From Azospirillaceae bacterium (GTDB lineage: Bacteria > Pseudomonadota > Alphaproteobacteria > Azospirillales > Azospirillaceae): a stretch of 64,000 nucleotides of DNA. Positions 34,788 to 44,024 of this stretch are shown here, piece after piece. The stretch lies in assembly GCA_031291675.1 (NCBI GenBank), contig JARLIO010000011.1:1-64000 (forward strand), read 5' to 3'. The translations under genes and the position numbers were made by a program. The number at the start of each line of letters is the position of its first letter. Position 1 is the stretch's first letter. Below the pieces are notes generated by a model. It made no database searches. It had not been told where the DNA came from and saw only the letters and a program-made list of their open reading frames with translations.

Positions 34788-35604
34788 CCTTCAGACCGCC
34801 TTCGTCCGCAGTCTGCGCGACCCCGACGATGCCATCGCCCTGGCCGCGATCGGCCTGCTCGATGATGCCGCCGATCCCGGGATCCCGGCTACCGCACGGA
34901 TCGGCATTCATCGCAACACCCATATCGGCACCCTGACGACGGCGCTGCGGCAGACATTCCCGGCGGTCGAAGCGCTGGTGGGTGTCGATTTCTTCGAAAC
35001 CGCGATCGCGTTGTTCGTCCAGGAACGCCCGCCGCGGGCCGCGGGTCTCAACGACTATGGCTGCCACGCGCAAGCCGATGGCGCTGCGACCACCGGCCCG
35101 GGATTCCCCGCCTTTCTCGCCCGACTTCCTGCCACGGCGTCCCTGCCCTATCTGCCCGATGTCGCCCGGCTGGAGGCGGCGATCGCCGCCGCGGCCCAGG
35201 CCCCCGATGCCGGGTCCCTGACGCCGCAGGCCCTGGCCGGGCTCGGCGACGCCGCGGCGGATCACGCGCTGACACCGCACCCCTCGCTGCGTCTGGTGAC
35301 CGTGACCGGGCCGATCGAGATTCTGTGGCGGGCGGTGCTCGACCATGACGACGCGACCCTGCGAAGCCTCGCCCTGCCCGGGAACCGCCGCGGCCTGCTG
35401 GTCTATCGCGCCACCGCCGGGGTCACGATCAACGCCCTGGACCCGGCGCAGACCGATTTCGCGGCCCGCTTGTGTGGCGGCCAGCCGCTGCGTACCATCC
35501 TCGACGATGCGACGCCGGCAGCACTGCTGACGCTGTTCGCCGAACTGCTCGCCGCCGGCTGCTTCACCGCGACCCGCCCTCTTGCGATCGAGATGCCGTC
35601 ATGA
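34771..35604 (+). CDS. bufC: DUF2063 (BufC) partner protein of the MNIO enzyme
   Basis: 277 aa. The N-terminal domain (LRDLQTAFVRSLRDPDDAIA, GIHRNTHIGTLTTALRQTFP) is the DUF2063 'putative DNA-binding' fold, which in MNIO systems binds the precursor peptide rather than DNA. A C-terminal domain of about 100 residues contains VYRATAGVTINALDP. It overlaps bufB upstream and the DoxX gene downstream (ATGA), indicating stoichiometric production. Confidence 0.88.
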   Translation: MPRLRDLQTAFVRSLRDPDDAIALAAIGLLDDAADPGIPATARIGIHRNTHIGTLTTALRQTFPAVEALVGVDFFETAIALFVQERPPRAAGLNDYGCHAQADGAATTGPGFPAFLARLPATASLPYLPDVARLEAAIAAAAQAPDAGSLTPQALAGLGDAAADHALTPHPSLRLVTVTGPIEILWRAVLDHDDATLRSLALPGNRRGLLVYRATAGVTINALDPAQTDFAARLCGGQPLRTILDDATPAALLTLFAELLAAGCFTATRPLAIEMPS

Positions 35605-36062
35605 GTCCACCGCCGCCTTCGCCGCTGAGCAGCCTTCGGCCCCCGGTCAAGGCCGTGGTTGCCGCGCTGAACCACGTCCCCTACGCACTGCTGGCACTGC
35701 CCCTGCGCTTTGCCGTTGCCACCGTGTTCTGGAATTCCGGGACCACCAAGCTCGCCGATTGGGGGGCGACGCTACAACTTTTCCGCGAGGAATATCGGGT
35801 TCCACTGCTGCCGCCGGAAATCGCCGCCCCGCTGGCCGCATCGATCGAACTGACAACGCCGATCCTGCTGGTGCTCGGGCTGTTGACCCGGCCGGCCGCG
35901 GCGCTGCTGCTGGGTATGACCACATTCATCGAGGTCTTCGTCTATCCCCTGGCCTGGCCGACCCATATCCAGTGGGCGGCGATGCTGCTGGTTCTGCTGT
36001 GCCGCGGTGCGGGTGGGCTGTCGCTGGACGAACTGCTGTCCCGGCTTTTCGACAAGCCCTGA
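35601..36062 (+). CDS. DoxX family membrane protein of the bufferin operon
   Basis: 153 aa with four membrane helices. DoxX marks are RFAVATVFWNSGTTKLADW and ELTTPILLVLGLLTRPAAALLLG. It is last in the operon, overlapping bufC by ATGA. DoxX proteins often accompany bufferin operons and may help redox handling or export; its precise role is unknown. Confidence 0.88.
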   Translation: MSPPPPSPLSSLRPPVKAVVAALNHVPYALLALPLRFAVATVFWNSGTTKLADWGATLQLFREEYRVPLLPPEIAAPLAASIELTTPILLVLGLLTRPAAALLLGMTTFIEVFVYPLAWPTHIQWAAMLLVLLCRGAGGLSLDELLSRLFDKP

Positions 36063-36116
36063 CGAAGACGCTCAGCCTCGCGGCGATTTCGGCCCAACGC
36101 CGCCGCAGGGCGGCTT

Positions 36117-36704
36117 CTATCCAACGCCGCGGCGTGGTGGCTTGGGCGCGGCGACAATCCGGCCGGGACGAAGCCCGACCGCCGCGGCCAGGGCATGAAG
36201 ATCCGCGACCCCCGTCGCTGCCATCGCGGCCAGGGCGATCCTGGCGCAGGCGTGGGCGTCGCTGCCGGCCTGATGATGATCCAGTTCAACCCCGAGATAA
36301 TCGGCGACCGTCGACAGGCGGTGGTTCGGCAGGTCCGGCCACACCCGACGGGCGATCTTGACCGTGCACAGAAACGGAACATCGGGCCAGGGCAAGCCGT
36401 ACAGGTCGAGACTGGCACGCAGAACGCTGACATCGAAGGCAGCATTGTGCGCCAGGATCACGGTGTCGGGATCACGCGGCGCGACATCGTTCCAGACCTC
36501 GGGAAAGGACGGCATCGCCGCGACATCATCGGGCTGGATCCCGTGGATCTGGACACAAAACGGTGAAAAGCGCAGTTCGTGCGGACGGATCAGCCGCTCG
36601 ACGACCCGACCGACACAACCGCCGTCGATCCAGGCCACACCGATGGCGCAGGCGCTGACCCGCGTTTCATTGGCCGTCTCGAAATCGATCGCCACACCGC
36701 CCAC
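36117..36704 (-). CDS. 3'-5' exonuclease, DnaQ-like DEDDh family
   Basis: 195 aa. The three exonuclease motifs are intact: AIDFETAN (Exo I), AHNAAFDVSVL (Exo II) and HHQAGSDAHACA (Exo III, with the catalytic His). There is no polymerase-binding tail, so this is a stand-alone DnaQ-like repair or RNA/DNA trimming nuclease. GTG at 36704 is proposed since GGGGG lies 6 nt upstream; a TTG at 36740 is less likely. It converges with the bufferin operon. Confidence 0.88.
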   Translation of the reverse strand: MGGVAIDFETANETRVSACAIGVAWIDGGCVGRVVERLIRPHELRFSPFCVQIHGIQPDDVAAMPSFPEVWNDVAPRDPDTVILAHNAAFDVSVLRASLDLYGLPWPDVPFLCTVKIARRVWPDLPNHRLSTVADYLGVELDHHQAGSDAHACARIALAAMAATGVADLHALAAAVGLRPGRIVAAPKPPRRGVG

Positions 36705-36895
36705 GACGTTCCCCCGTGCCCGGCGCAAGATCCCGGGCAAGTGCCATCACAAGTTCATCAAAGGGATATAGCCTGTCCGCCGGTTTGCGCCAACCGGACA
36801 ATTCCCGCCATCGCGACGCTGCCGGCGCCGCGCGTGCTGTCCGCGCTGGATGTTCCGAAAATACAGGACTTGAAAAATACAGGTGTGATGCGACG

Positions 36896-37633
36896 ATGAA
36901 GACAATCAATGTTCCCACGCTTGGCGCCCGATACTGGACTTCTCTCTGTCTGGCCTCCGTGTTCGGCGCCAATATGGGCGATTTTGCCGCCCATAATCTG
37001 CATCTTGGCCACGCCAGCGGCCTGCCACCCCTGGCGGCGCTGCTCGGCATCATCCTGCTCAAGGAATGGCGGTCCCGGTCGCAGGTCGGGACCGAGCTCT
37101 ATTACTGGCTGGCGATCGTCACGATGCGGACCGCCGCGACCAATCTTGGCGATCTGGCGACCCATGATTTTCACCTCGACTATCTCTGGGTGATCGCCGG
37201 CCTGGCGCTGCTGCTGGCGCTGAACGTGTCGCGCGATCCGCTGGCAACGGGCACCAGGGACGCCGGCGCGCACGACCTGCCCGCGACCAATGCCCGGTAT
37301 TGGGGATCGATGTTGATTGCCGGGACCTTGGGCACGGCCGCCGGCGATTTCGCCGCGGACGGCTTGGGTCTCGCCGTCGCCTCGCTGTTTTTTTCGGCGC
37401 TGGTTCTGGCGTTGGTGGCGTTCGGAAACCGGATTCCGCTTCATGCGACGATCTTTTATTGGGTGACGATCGCGTTTGTCCGCACCGCCGGCACCAATGT
37501 CGGCGATCTCCTGGCCGGGCACGAAGGATTACATCTCGGACTGTTGGTCAGCACGCCGCTGACCGGGGCCCTCCTGTATCTCGTGCTGCAATTCTGGAAA
37601 CCGCAGCCGGCGATGCGTCCCTCCCTCGCCTGA
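36896..37633 (+). CDS. COG4705-like integral membrane protein with internal duplication
   Basis: 245 aa with about eight membrane helices. The motif N-x-GD-(F/L) recurs four times (NMGDFAAHNLHLG, NLGDLATHDFHLD, AAGDFAADGLGLA, NVGDLLAGHEGLH), each following a W/Y-rich helix, and the two halves are clearly duplicates. This is the COG4705 repeat membrane family, sometimes linked to metal tolerance but biochemically undefined. The ATG at 36896 follows GTGATGCGACG without a strong ribosome site. Confidence 0.75.
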   Translation: MKTINVPTLGARYWTSLCLASVFGANMGDFAAHNLHLGHASGLPPLAALLGIILLKEWRSRSQVGTELYYWLAIVTMRTAATNLGDLATHDFHLDYLWVIAGLALLLALNVSRDPLATGTRDAGAHDLPATNARYWGSMLIAGTLGTAAGDFAADGLGLAVASLFFSALVLALVAFGNRIPLHATIFYWVTIAFVRTAGTNVGDLLAGHEGLHLGLLVSTPLTGALLYLVLQFWKPQPAMRPSLA

Positions 37634-38474
37634 TCACCGGCCTGGAAGACAGCACAAAGCCCGGGAAACCGGCCGGGACGACCCCGGCGGTGGGCCGAAA
37701 ACGCCTCGGCCCACCGCCCTGTGGCATTGAAGCAAATCCGGATAATGCCGCCGCAATCGGGAAGTCCTGACCGTGGCCTTTTTTGATGTCGCACGACCAG
37801 ACACGAATTATCGCTTGCATCGTTCCCGATCGGCGCTTATTTGAATTGCAGGTTCCGATGAACCTTTCCAAAACGATCCCACAGCCAAAGAACCATGTTG
37901 GTAAAACAAGGCAAGAACCTCATTGAGGTTGAGGTCGTCCGTAAGCGGCGACGCAGCACAAGTGAAAAACCCGCAGCCCCGGCAAGTCACGCTCCGATAC
38001 AACAATCTCGGTCCGATCACGCAGATCAGCAGAGCGGCAGTGCCGCAACGGATATCGCGGCACCACCGGGTGCTTCCTCAAAGACACTTTGGGGTGATCT
38101 CAGCGGATTGTTTGAAGAAGCGGCGCGCCAAACTCAAGACGACGCGGTGTAATGGCTCTTCAAAAGCGGTGTCCAGTCCAGATAGTGGACATCTCGATGG
38201 CGTGAATGCCTGCTATTCCCGTAGCAGCTATCATCAACACTTGAAACGCCTGTCAGCCACGTCGTTGATGGTTGTCATCAGATGCGTCCGGTCGACGGAA
38301 ACGATCACGGGAGCCGCGAGAACGGCGGCGAGCCCCGGCATCCCCGTCGGCGCCGGCATGCGGTTCTGCAATCAGCGCTCCGGCCGGAAGTCAGCATTGA
38401 CGAGATCGGACATTGACTCATGGCAGTCAGTGTGACGACGGTATCGCTGTTACGGCACGGATGAATGATTGATT
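37634..38474. other. Gene-poor stretch with possible decayed sequence
   Basis: 841 bp of lower GC and poor codon structure. The only plausible gene is the 85-codon frame at 37895. Elsewhere protein-like fragments appear in several frames on both strands, separated by stops, as in decayed genes, but I could not name any family. Confidence 0.4.
37895..38152 (+). CDS. Small hypothetical protein
   Basis: 85 aa, not recognised. A basic N-terminal segment (VEVVRKRRRSTSEKP) is followed by a low-complexity Ser/Ala/Pro middle and an amphipathic C-terminal helix (LWGDLSGLFEEAARQTQDD). There is no good ribosome site. It may be a genuine small protein or a chance frame in a decayed region. Confidence 0.3.
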   Translation: MLVKQGKNLIEVEVVRKRRRSTSEKPAAPASHAPIQQSRSDHADQQSGSAATDIAAPPGASSKTLWGDLSGLFEEAARQTQDDAV

Positions 38475-38951
38475 ATGACACACCGCACGTTCGTGTTCTT
38501 GTCGTTTGCCTTGTCGCTGGCTTCCGCCGGGATCGCTGCGGCTGAACCGGTGACCCTGAATTGCCACGGCAAAGCGCTTACCGGCCACACCCCCGGCGCA
38601 CCCATCAGTTTTCGCGTCGATGTCGATCCCACCAGCCAACGGGTTCTGACGGTTGGTCGCGCCCATGTCACCGAGACCACGGGCTACACCGACCGGCAAC
38701 TGACGTTCCGCATCGATTACCGGTCGGCGAAAGGCGCCTTTGCGGCGATTTACGTCATTGATCGCCCGGACGGCGCGTTCAGCCTGCGTGAAGGCGTCAC
38801 GACCGGGCAGCGTAACATCGCCGTCGGCCGTGAACTCGAAACTTTCGCCGGCAACTGCGACGGCATCATGGGCCTGCTGATGTTGCCGACTGCGCCGGAA
38901 ACGCCGGCCATCGACCCGGCGTCCCCTGTGACGGCGCCGTTACCGCAATAG
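38475..38951 (+). CDS. Secreted hypothetical protein
   Basis: 158 aa. A clear signal peptide (FVFLSFALSLASAGIAAA) precedes a beta-rich domain with two cysteines (LNCHGK and GNCDG) that probably form a disulfide. Pattern and length suggest a small lipocalin-like or beta-sandwich periplasmic protein; no family is recognised. The C-terminus is a Pro/Ala tail overlapping the convergent gene by 12 bp. Confidence 0.65.
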   Translation: MTHRTFVFLSFALSLASAGIAAAEPVTLNCHGKALTGHTPGAPISFRVDVDPTSQRVLTVGRAHVTETTGYTDRQLTFRIDYRSAKGAFAAIYVIDRPDGAFSLREGVTTGQRNIAVGRELETFAGNCDGIMGLLMLPTAPETPAIDPASPVTAPLPQ

Positions 38952-39245
38952 CGGTCGCGTTCCCCGATCCGCCGGGGCGCGGAACAAGGCGGGGTCGCCG
39001 GTCAGCGCCAGGGCACCCCAGAACCACAAAGAAAGCACACCAACCACCGGCCATTGGCCGGGCTGGCGAAACACCGCCATCAGCACCAATAATCCCGCCA
39101 ATGCGATCACCATCCGCAGGCCATAGCGTTCAACAATCCGGCCCCCGGCGATCAGGACTTGCGCGAATCGGTCGGGCACCACCGCTGGTCCGGCACCCAC
39201 CGGATGCGGTTCCGCCGTCGTCCGGATCAGATCACCCCGTGACAT
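38940..39245 (-). CDS. Small membrane protein, hypothetical
   Basis: 101 aa with two membrane helices in the middle (LRMVIALAGLLVLMAVF; VVGVLSLWFWGALAL) and charged ends. AGGGAA precedes the ATG at 39245. Not recognised; convergent with the secreted protein gene. Confidence 0.5.
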   Translation of the reverse strand: MSRGDLIRTTAEPHPVGAGPAVVPDRFAQVLIAGGRIVERYGLRMVIALAGLLVLMAVFRQPGQWPVVGVLSLWFWGALALTGDPALFRAPADRGTRPLLR

Positions 39246-39579
39246 GTTCCCTGAAATCTGTGGTTCTACCATTCCCTGCCTTTCCCTTATGGGGCGGGGC
39301 CCGTGATCCGCAGGACCTCGCGCCAAGCCCCACGATGCATCGCGCCATCGCCGAAATCAAAACGTCATGACATGATGCCCCTCGACCGGTGGCGGATCGC
39401 CTTTCGACCACGGGAAGCGGGTGCAGCACCTCGACGACCTTGAATATCGGTTTCGCATCGGCCAAAACAACCACCGCCCTTTTTCTGCGACGACCCGTCG
39501 AGCGATGACCCCGGCCAATCACCCTCCGGTTCCTGGTTCCGTCCCGCCGACAGGCCCGTGCCTCTGATAAGGAATGTCG
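39246..39579. other. Intergenic region upstream of the metallophosphatase gene
   Basis: 334 bp without a convincing gene, repeat or terminator; presumably carries the two divergent promoters. Confidence 0.5.
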
Positions 39580-40410
39580 ATGGATCTTCGTGATCCGATG
39601 CAAACGGATCGGTTGCGGCCCGATGCGGTATTATCGCCGCTCGACGGTGCTGACGACCCGGCGCCGCTCGGGCCGTTCGCCCTGATCCCGCGCCAGGACG
39701 AGTGGGACCGGGTCTATGCCGTCGGCGATGTTCATGGCCGGCTCGACCTGATGATCGCGCTGGAGGACAAGATCCGCGCCGATCTCGACCGGCAACCGGT
39801 ACCGCGACCCTTGATCTGCTATCTGGGAGATCTGATCGATCGGGGTCCCGACAGTCGCGCCGTCATCGACCATCTGATCGACCCCCCGGACGACGGCGTC
39901 GCGCGCCTGGCGTTGCTGGGCAATCACGAACAAAGGATGCTCGATTTCCTCGGCGACCCGGCGGTCGGCCCGGCCTGGCTGAAGCTCGGTGGACGCCAGG
40001 CATTGAGAAGCTACGGTGCGTCGATCAGCGAGCGTCCCTCGGCCAAGGACTTTGTCCGTCTGCGCCGGGCGCTGTTGGCGGCACTGCCCGAGAGCCATAG
40101 CTGTTTTCTGCGCAGCCGGCCGCGCGCCCTGGCCTGGCGCAACTTTGTTCTGGTCCATGCCGGCATCGACCCGGCCCGGCCACTATTGCGCCAGCGTCCT
40201 GACGATCTGATCTGGATCCGCGCCCCGTTCCTGAGCGCCACCAACGATTTTGGCGCCATCGTCGTCCACGGCCATGTTATGGTCGATCGTCCCGATGTCA
40301 AATCCAACCGCATTGCCATCGATACCGGGGCCTGGAAGACCGGTCACCTGACCTGCGTTGTCCTCGACGACGACGCCGGCCGCAACGCACCCCGTTTCCT
40401 GAGCACCTGA
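39580..40410 (+). CDS. Metallophosphoesterase (PrpA/lambda phosphatase type)
   Basis: 276 aa calcineurin-like phosphatase. Metal-binding motifs are intact and in order: AVGDVHGRLD, YLGDLIDRGPDSR, LLGNHEQRM, then FVLVHAGID and VVHGHVMVDRP. It would dephosphorylate Ser/Thr proteins or dinucleotides in the cytoplasm. AAGGA lies 6 nt before the ATG at 39580, which is preferred to the ATG at 39574 directly abutting it. Confidence 0.9.
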   Translation: MDLRDPMQTDRLRPDAVLSPLDGADDPAPLGPFALIPRQDEWDRVYAVGDVHGRLDLMIALEDKIRADLDRQPVPRPLICYLGDLIDRGPDSRAVIDHLIDPPDDGVARLALLGNHEQRMLDFLGDPAVGPAWLKLGGRQALRSYGASISERPSAKDFVRLRRALLAALPESHSCFLRSRPRALAWRNFVLVHAGIDPARPLLRQRPDDLIWIRAPFLSATNDFGAIVVHGHVMVDRPDVKSNRIAIDTGAWKTGHLTCVVLDDDAGRNAPRFLST

Positions 40411-40506
40411 ACCGATGGCGCCGGGTCGTCGTCGGTTTCCCGACGGCCCTGACGGATCAAACTGCTTTCCAGGACCTTAAAAGGTCCAATTTCGGCGGAT
40501 CCAATC

Positions 40507-41625
40507 ATGAGCCTGCTTTTCAGCCCCTTCACCTTCGGGCCCATCACGATACCCAACCGTGTCGTCGTTGCCCCGATGTGCCAATACAGCGCCAATGACG
40601 GCTGTGCCAGTGACTGGCACCTGGCGCATCTGATGCAGCTCGGCACCTCGGGCGCCGGCCTCGTTGTCGTCGAGGCGACCGCGGTCGAACGGCGCGGCCG
40701 CATCAGCCATGGCGATCTCGGGCTCTATTCGGACGACAACGAGGCGGCGCTGGGCCGGGTCCTGGGCGCGGCACGGCGCGTCGCCGGCCCCACAACCCGC
40801 TTCGGGATCCAGATCGGCCACGCCGGCCGCAAGGCCTCGACCCAGGCCCCCTGGGACGGTGGCGGCCCCCTCAAGGGTCACGAAGACCCCTGGCCGGTGG
40901 TTGCCCCATCGGCCCTGCCGTTCGACGATCATTACCCGGTTCCCGCCACCCTGGACGCGGCGGGTCTTGAGCACATCGTCGCGGCGTTTGCGGAAACCGC
41001 GCGCCGGGCGGCGCGTATCGGGTTCGATGTTGTCGAGGTTCACGCCGCACACGGCTATCTGCTGCATCAGTTTCTGTCGCCGCTCAGCAACCACCGCGAC
41101 GACGCCTTTGGCGGGACCGCGGACAATCGCCGGCGCTTTCCGCTGCAGGTGCTGCAGGCGGTCCGGACCGCACTACCAGCCACCGTTGCGCTGGGCATCC
41201 GCATCTCGGCAACCGACTGGGTTGACGGGGGCCTGACGGTCGCCGACTCAGCCGCATTCGTCGCGGCGGCCCGGGAGGCCGGCGCCGACTATGTCTGCGT
41301 GTCGTCGGGCGGGCTGGTCCCCCATGTGCGCATTCCAACGGCGCCCGGCTATCAGGTGCCGTTCGCCGCGGAAATCCGCGCGACCACAGGGATGGCGACG
41401 CGAGCCGTCGGGCTGATCGCGGCGGCCGACCAGGCTGAAGCGATCCTGACCGCCGGTCACGCCGATATGATCGCCTTGGCCCGCGCCTTCCTCGACGACC
41501 CGCGTTGGGCCTGGCACGCCGCCGACCGATTGGGCGCGACGCTTGAGCGGGCGCCGCAGTACCAGCGCGCGGCCGCCGCGCTATGGCCGGGCGCCAAACT
41601 CAGCCGGCCGCAAGACTTCGTCTGA
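40507..41625 (+). CDS. NADPH dehydrogenase, old yellow enzyme family (YqjM-like)
   Basis: 372 aa FMN-dependent TIM barrel. The N-terminus FTFGPITIPNRVVVAPMCQYSA has the Cys and Tyr that define the YqjM ('thermophilic-like') class; the substrate-binding pair is HAAHGYLLHQFLSPLSNHR and the FMN phosphate site is near ADMIALARAFLDDP. It reduces activated C=C bonds. It stands alone, so its physiological substrate is unknown. Confidence 0.93.
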   Translation: MSLLFSPFTFGPITIPNRVVVAPMCQYSANDGCASDWHLAHLMQLGTSGAGLVVVEATAVERRGRISHGDLGLYSDDNEAALGRVLGAARRVAGPTTRFGIQIGHAGRKASTQAPWDGGGPLKGHEDPWPVVAPSALPFDDHYPVPATLDAAGLEHIVAAFAETARRAARIGFDVVEVHAAHGYLLHQFLSPLSNHRDDAFGGTADNRRRFPLQVLQAVRTALPATVALGIRISATDWVDGGLTVADSAAFVAAAREAGADYVCVSSGGLVPHVRIPTAPGYQVPFAAEIRATTGMATRAVGLIAAADQAEAILTAGHADMIALARAFLDDPRWAWHAADRLGATLERAPQYQRAAAALWPGAKLSRPQDFV

Positions 41626-41666
41626 ACGGCACCGGCCGCGCCCTCGCCCGGGCGGACCGGCCCTGG

Positions 41667-41826
41667 AGCAGTTCCCCCCGCGTTCGCGAGGGCGACGGTT
41701 GCAAATTCGATGACGCACCCCACAAGAGCATTTTCCGACCAAGTGGATTCCAGTTGGGCGTAGAAAATGCGATAAAACAAAGTTCTAGAGCTGTTTCCGA
41801 TCCAACGCGATCGGAAACAGCTCTAG
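41667..41826. repeat. Composite palindromic repeat (RIME/BIME-like), copy B
   Basis: Shares with copy A a left part (CCGCGTTCGCGAGGGCGACG, then TTCGATGACGC) followed by the two hairpins, but here the hairpins are in reverse order and orientation: GCATTTTC / GAAAATGC (41728-41770) first, then the perfect 18-bp CTAGAGC hairpin (41785-41826). The final CTAG again provides the TAG stop of the adjacent minus-strand gene, cheZ. Confidence 0.8.
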
Positions 41827-42731
41827 TCACCGAACAGAGTGTGGATCGTCGCCATCAGTTGTGCCGTTTCCTCATCGGCGTCCGGTTCGCGGTCCGCGCG
41901 GGCCGGCGCCGACACCGCGCCAGGGGCCGCCGACATTTCGCCGGAAAACAACTGGTCGCCGGAAAACAACTGGTCGACGGCCGACTGATCGATACCACCG
42001 GTCAGCGACGGACCATTCAACAGATGCGCGTCGGGACGATCATCGTCGAGCTTGCGGTGCGCGGCGACATCGCCGTCGATAATCCGGCCACTGCCACCGG
42101 CTTCATCGATGCCCCAGATCTGGATCATCGCGTTGACCCGCTGCTCGATATAACGCAGCGTATTGACGACCTTGGTGGTTCGCTGACCCGTAATATCCTG
42201 AAAGCTGCAGGCCATCAGGATGTTGGTGCCCTGATTCTCGATTTCATTCATCGCCGCGGCGATGACCGGGTCGGTCCGCGAAACTTTTGCGGCCTCTTCA
42301 AGAATTCGTTCGGTGCCGTTGAGGATTTCCGAGGTCGCGCGTTCCGTCGCCGAGACAATGGCGTCCAACTCGCCGGTTGCCGCGATGATGCGGTTGGAAC
42401 CGGCATCGATTGGCTTCAACCCGGCAATGTCGCGCCGGGTCTGCTCGATGACCTGGCTCATCTGGCGCAACTCGCCACGCAGCACCGGCAGCCCCGGTTC
42501 GCGTTCCTGCAACGGCGCGAGCCGCTCCAATCGGTCGATCTGTGCCTGCATCTGCTGCGTCACCGCCAGCAGGATGGTCTGGTCGCCGCCCTCTGCGCTG
42601 CGCCGGCCATGCATACGCAGGAAGGCCCGGCCGCGTGCCGTTGAGGCAATAACACCTTCGATCGCCTGGTAATCCCGCTCGGAGAGCGCGGTATCGGTCG
42701 GAAATATGTCCATCGGGCCCGTCTTCGACAT
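41823..42731 (-). CDS. cheZ: CheZ family protein phosphatase
   Basis: 302 aa. The helical-hairpin phosphatase signature is present as SFQDITGQRTTKVVNTLRYI, with the catalytic Asp/Gln pair (QD..GQ) that dephosphorylates CheY-P. Near the C-terminus a perfect 18-bp tandem duplication at 41941-41976 encodes DQLFSG twice. The TAG stop comes from the adjacent palindromic repeat. It lies outside the flagellar cluster, 10 kb from a second CheZ-like gene. Confidence 0.88.
   Translation of the reverse strand: MSKTGPMDIFPTDTALSERDYQAIEGVIASTARGRAFLRMHGRRSAEGGDQTILLAVTQQMQAQIDRLERLAPLQEREPGLPVLRGELRQMSQVIEQTRRDIAGLKPIDAGSNRIIAATGELDAIVSATERATSEILNGTERILEEAAKVSRTDPVIAAAMNEIENQGTNILMACSFQDITGQRTTKVVNTLRYIEQRVNAMIQIWGIDEAGGSGRIIDGDVAAHRKLDDDRPDAHLLNGPSLTGGIDQSAVDQLFSGDQLFSGEMSAAPGAVSAPARADREPDADEETAQLMATIHTLFGD
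41941..41976. repeat. 18-bp perfect tandem repeat inside cheZ
   Basis: CCGGAAAACAACTGGTCG occurs twice in tandem; in-frame expansion or contraction would change the number of DQLFSG units. Confidence 0.9.
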
Positions 42732-43438
42732 TTTCCTGCACTACGACCGAAGCCAGCCCAAACCTATCCGCGCGATGATCATACGCGGGTCCGGAATGGC
42801 GGCCAGTTTCAGTGCCGGCGAAAAACCATGAAACAATAAGGCCATTGACCACAGACCCTGTCCCCACCGGGGCCTCGCCGTACCAGCACGACGTGTCATT
42901 ATGCGATTTTGCAATAACAAGTAAAGCCATCCACCGGTGTAGCATGACGCAATCGCCGGTCGCCCGGCCCTCGCGCCCGGATTACCGCGCCCCGAGGCCG
43001 GGGTGCCCGGGGCCAGACCGCGACGAGCCGCCGGGCGCGTGCCGGCGCCATCATGCCAGCTCCCGGACCCGACCCGGTGTCGCGTCGCACCGCCCCCGGG
43101 CCGAATCGGTGACGACCGGCCCGGGGGGCTTCTCCTGAAAGCACCGCCGCCCCAAGGCGGGTGCCGCCGGACGGCAAGCACCAGGGCACCGACGTGGCGC
43201 GCCGCGGCACCGAACCTCTGCGCCGGGCCCTGTTTTACCGCCCGCGACCGCATCGGCAATTTCCGCTTCATCCTGTTTGGCGCTGATTTCCTTTTTATCA
43301 ACAAACAGCTAACAATTCGTCAAGGGCTACGGGTTTCATCGACGGCGCCACCAACGACGTGATCTTGCCTTTGTTCGCCGGCATTGGTGTTGTTATGATG
43401 GGCCACCGGACGTCTGACGCTAACCGATCGTGACGGCG
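42732..43438. other. Long intergenic region upstream of cheZ
   Basis: 707 bp. The first 200 bp are mixed; 42940-43250 is very GC-rich and codes in no believable frame; 43270-43340 is AT-richer (TTTATCAACAAACAGCTAAC) and probably includes the promoter of the RHH gene. A long minus-strand open frame here is of the GC-shadow kind and is not called. Confidence 0.45.
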
Positions 43439-43813
43439 ATGAATTCTCGGAAATTCGATCCTGATCCGTTGTTTCATCCGCTCGAGACACGAAATATCGT
43501 CGTCTGCGGCCATCGCACCAGCATCAAGCTTGAACCCTATCTCTGGCAGTCGCTGGAGGATATTGCCGAGCGCGAAAACCTGGCCATCAGCCAGCTTTCG
43601 AGCCTGGTGAAGGAGTTGGCCGAGGCTGCGCCTCCCGGCATTGCCGGTGACGGCACCGTAACCCTGACCTCGATGATCCGGGTTTTCATCCTGCTGTATT
43701 ACCGCGGCAGGCTGAGACGCAAAACCGACGCCACCGGCAGCCGGCGGACCAGCCTTGATGTCGCCTCAGACGCCGATATGGTCACGGTCCTTGCGGCGAT
43801 CACCGCACGCTGA
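43439..43813 (+). CDS. Ribbon-helix-helix domain protein (RHH_4)
   Basis: 124 aa. The central domain NIVVCGHRTSIKLEPYLWQS then LEDIAERENLAISQLSSLV is the RHH_4 fold common in alphaproteobacteria; a conserved helix RVFILLYYRGRLRR follows. Stand-alone members are thought to be DNA-binding regulators. The C-terminal tail ends 37 bp before the second MITE-like repeat. Confidence 0.82.
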   Translation: MNSRKFDPDPLFHPLETRNIVVCGHRTSIKLEPYLWQSLEDIAERENLAISQLSSLVKELAEAAPPGIAGDGTVTLTSMIRVFILLYYRGRLRRKTDATGSRRTSLDVASDADMVTVLAAITAR

Positions 43814-43850
43814 TCGACCGCAAATCAAGGTCCCGGGTTCAGGCCCAGCC

Positions 43851-44005
43851 GTTCTCATTTTGGCCGTCGGCCGCGGGCTGCCGCCCGCACCCGCTCGGGA
43901 TGAACCCCGACCCCCCCTCTATTTTGACAAAAACAAAGGGGTCTGGGGCATGGCCCCCCGTTGGGTTTGGGCGAAAGCCCAACGCTTCGTCGCCAAAATG
44001 ACAAC
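43851..44005 (-). repeat. MITE-like 155-bp repeat, copy 2
   Basis: Inverted copy of 23088-23242 with the same 155-bp length. Its right terminal repeat differs by one base (GCCAAAATGACAAC). The same internal hairpins are present. It lies just after the RHH gene and 19 bp before the end of the convergent gene at 44025. Confidence 0.8.
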
Positions 44006-44024
44006 CACTGGTTCAGGCCCCGGA

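Noticed and set aside
42741-43304. 187-codon minus-strand frame upstream of cheZ
   Set aside because: Composition is Arg/Gly/Pro-rich as in GC shadows, with no family match or ribosome site.
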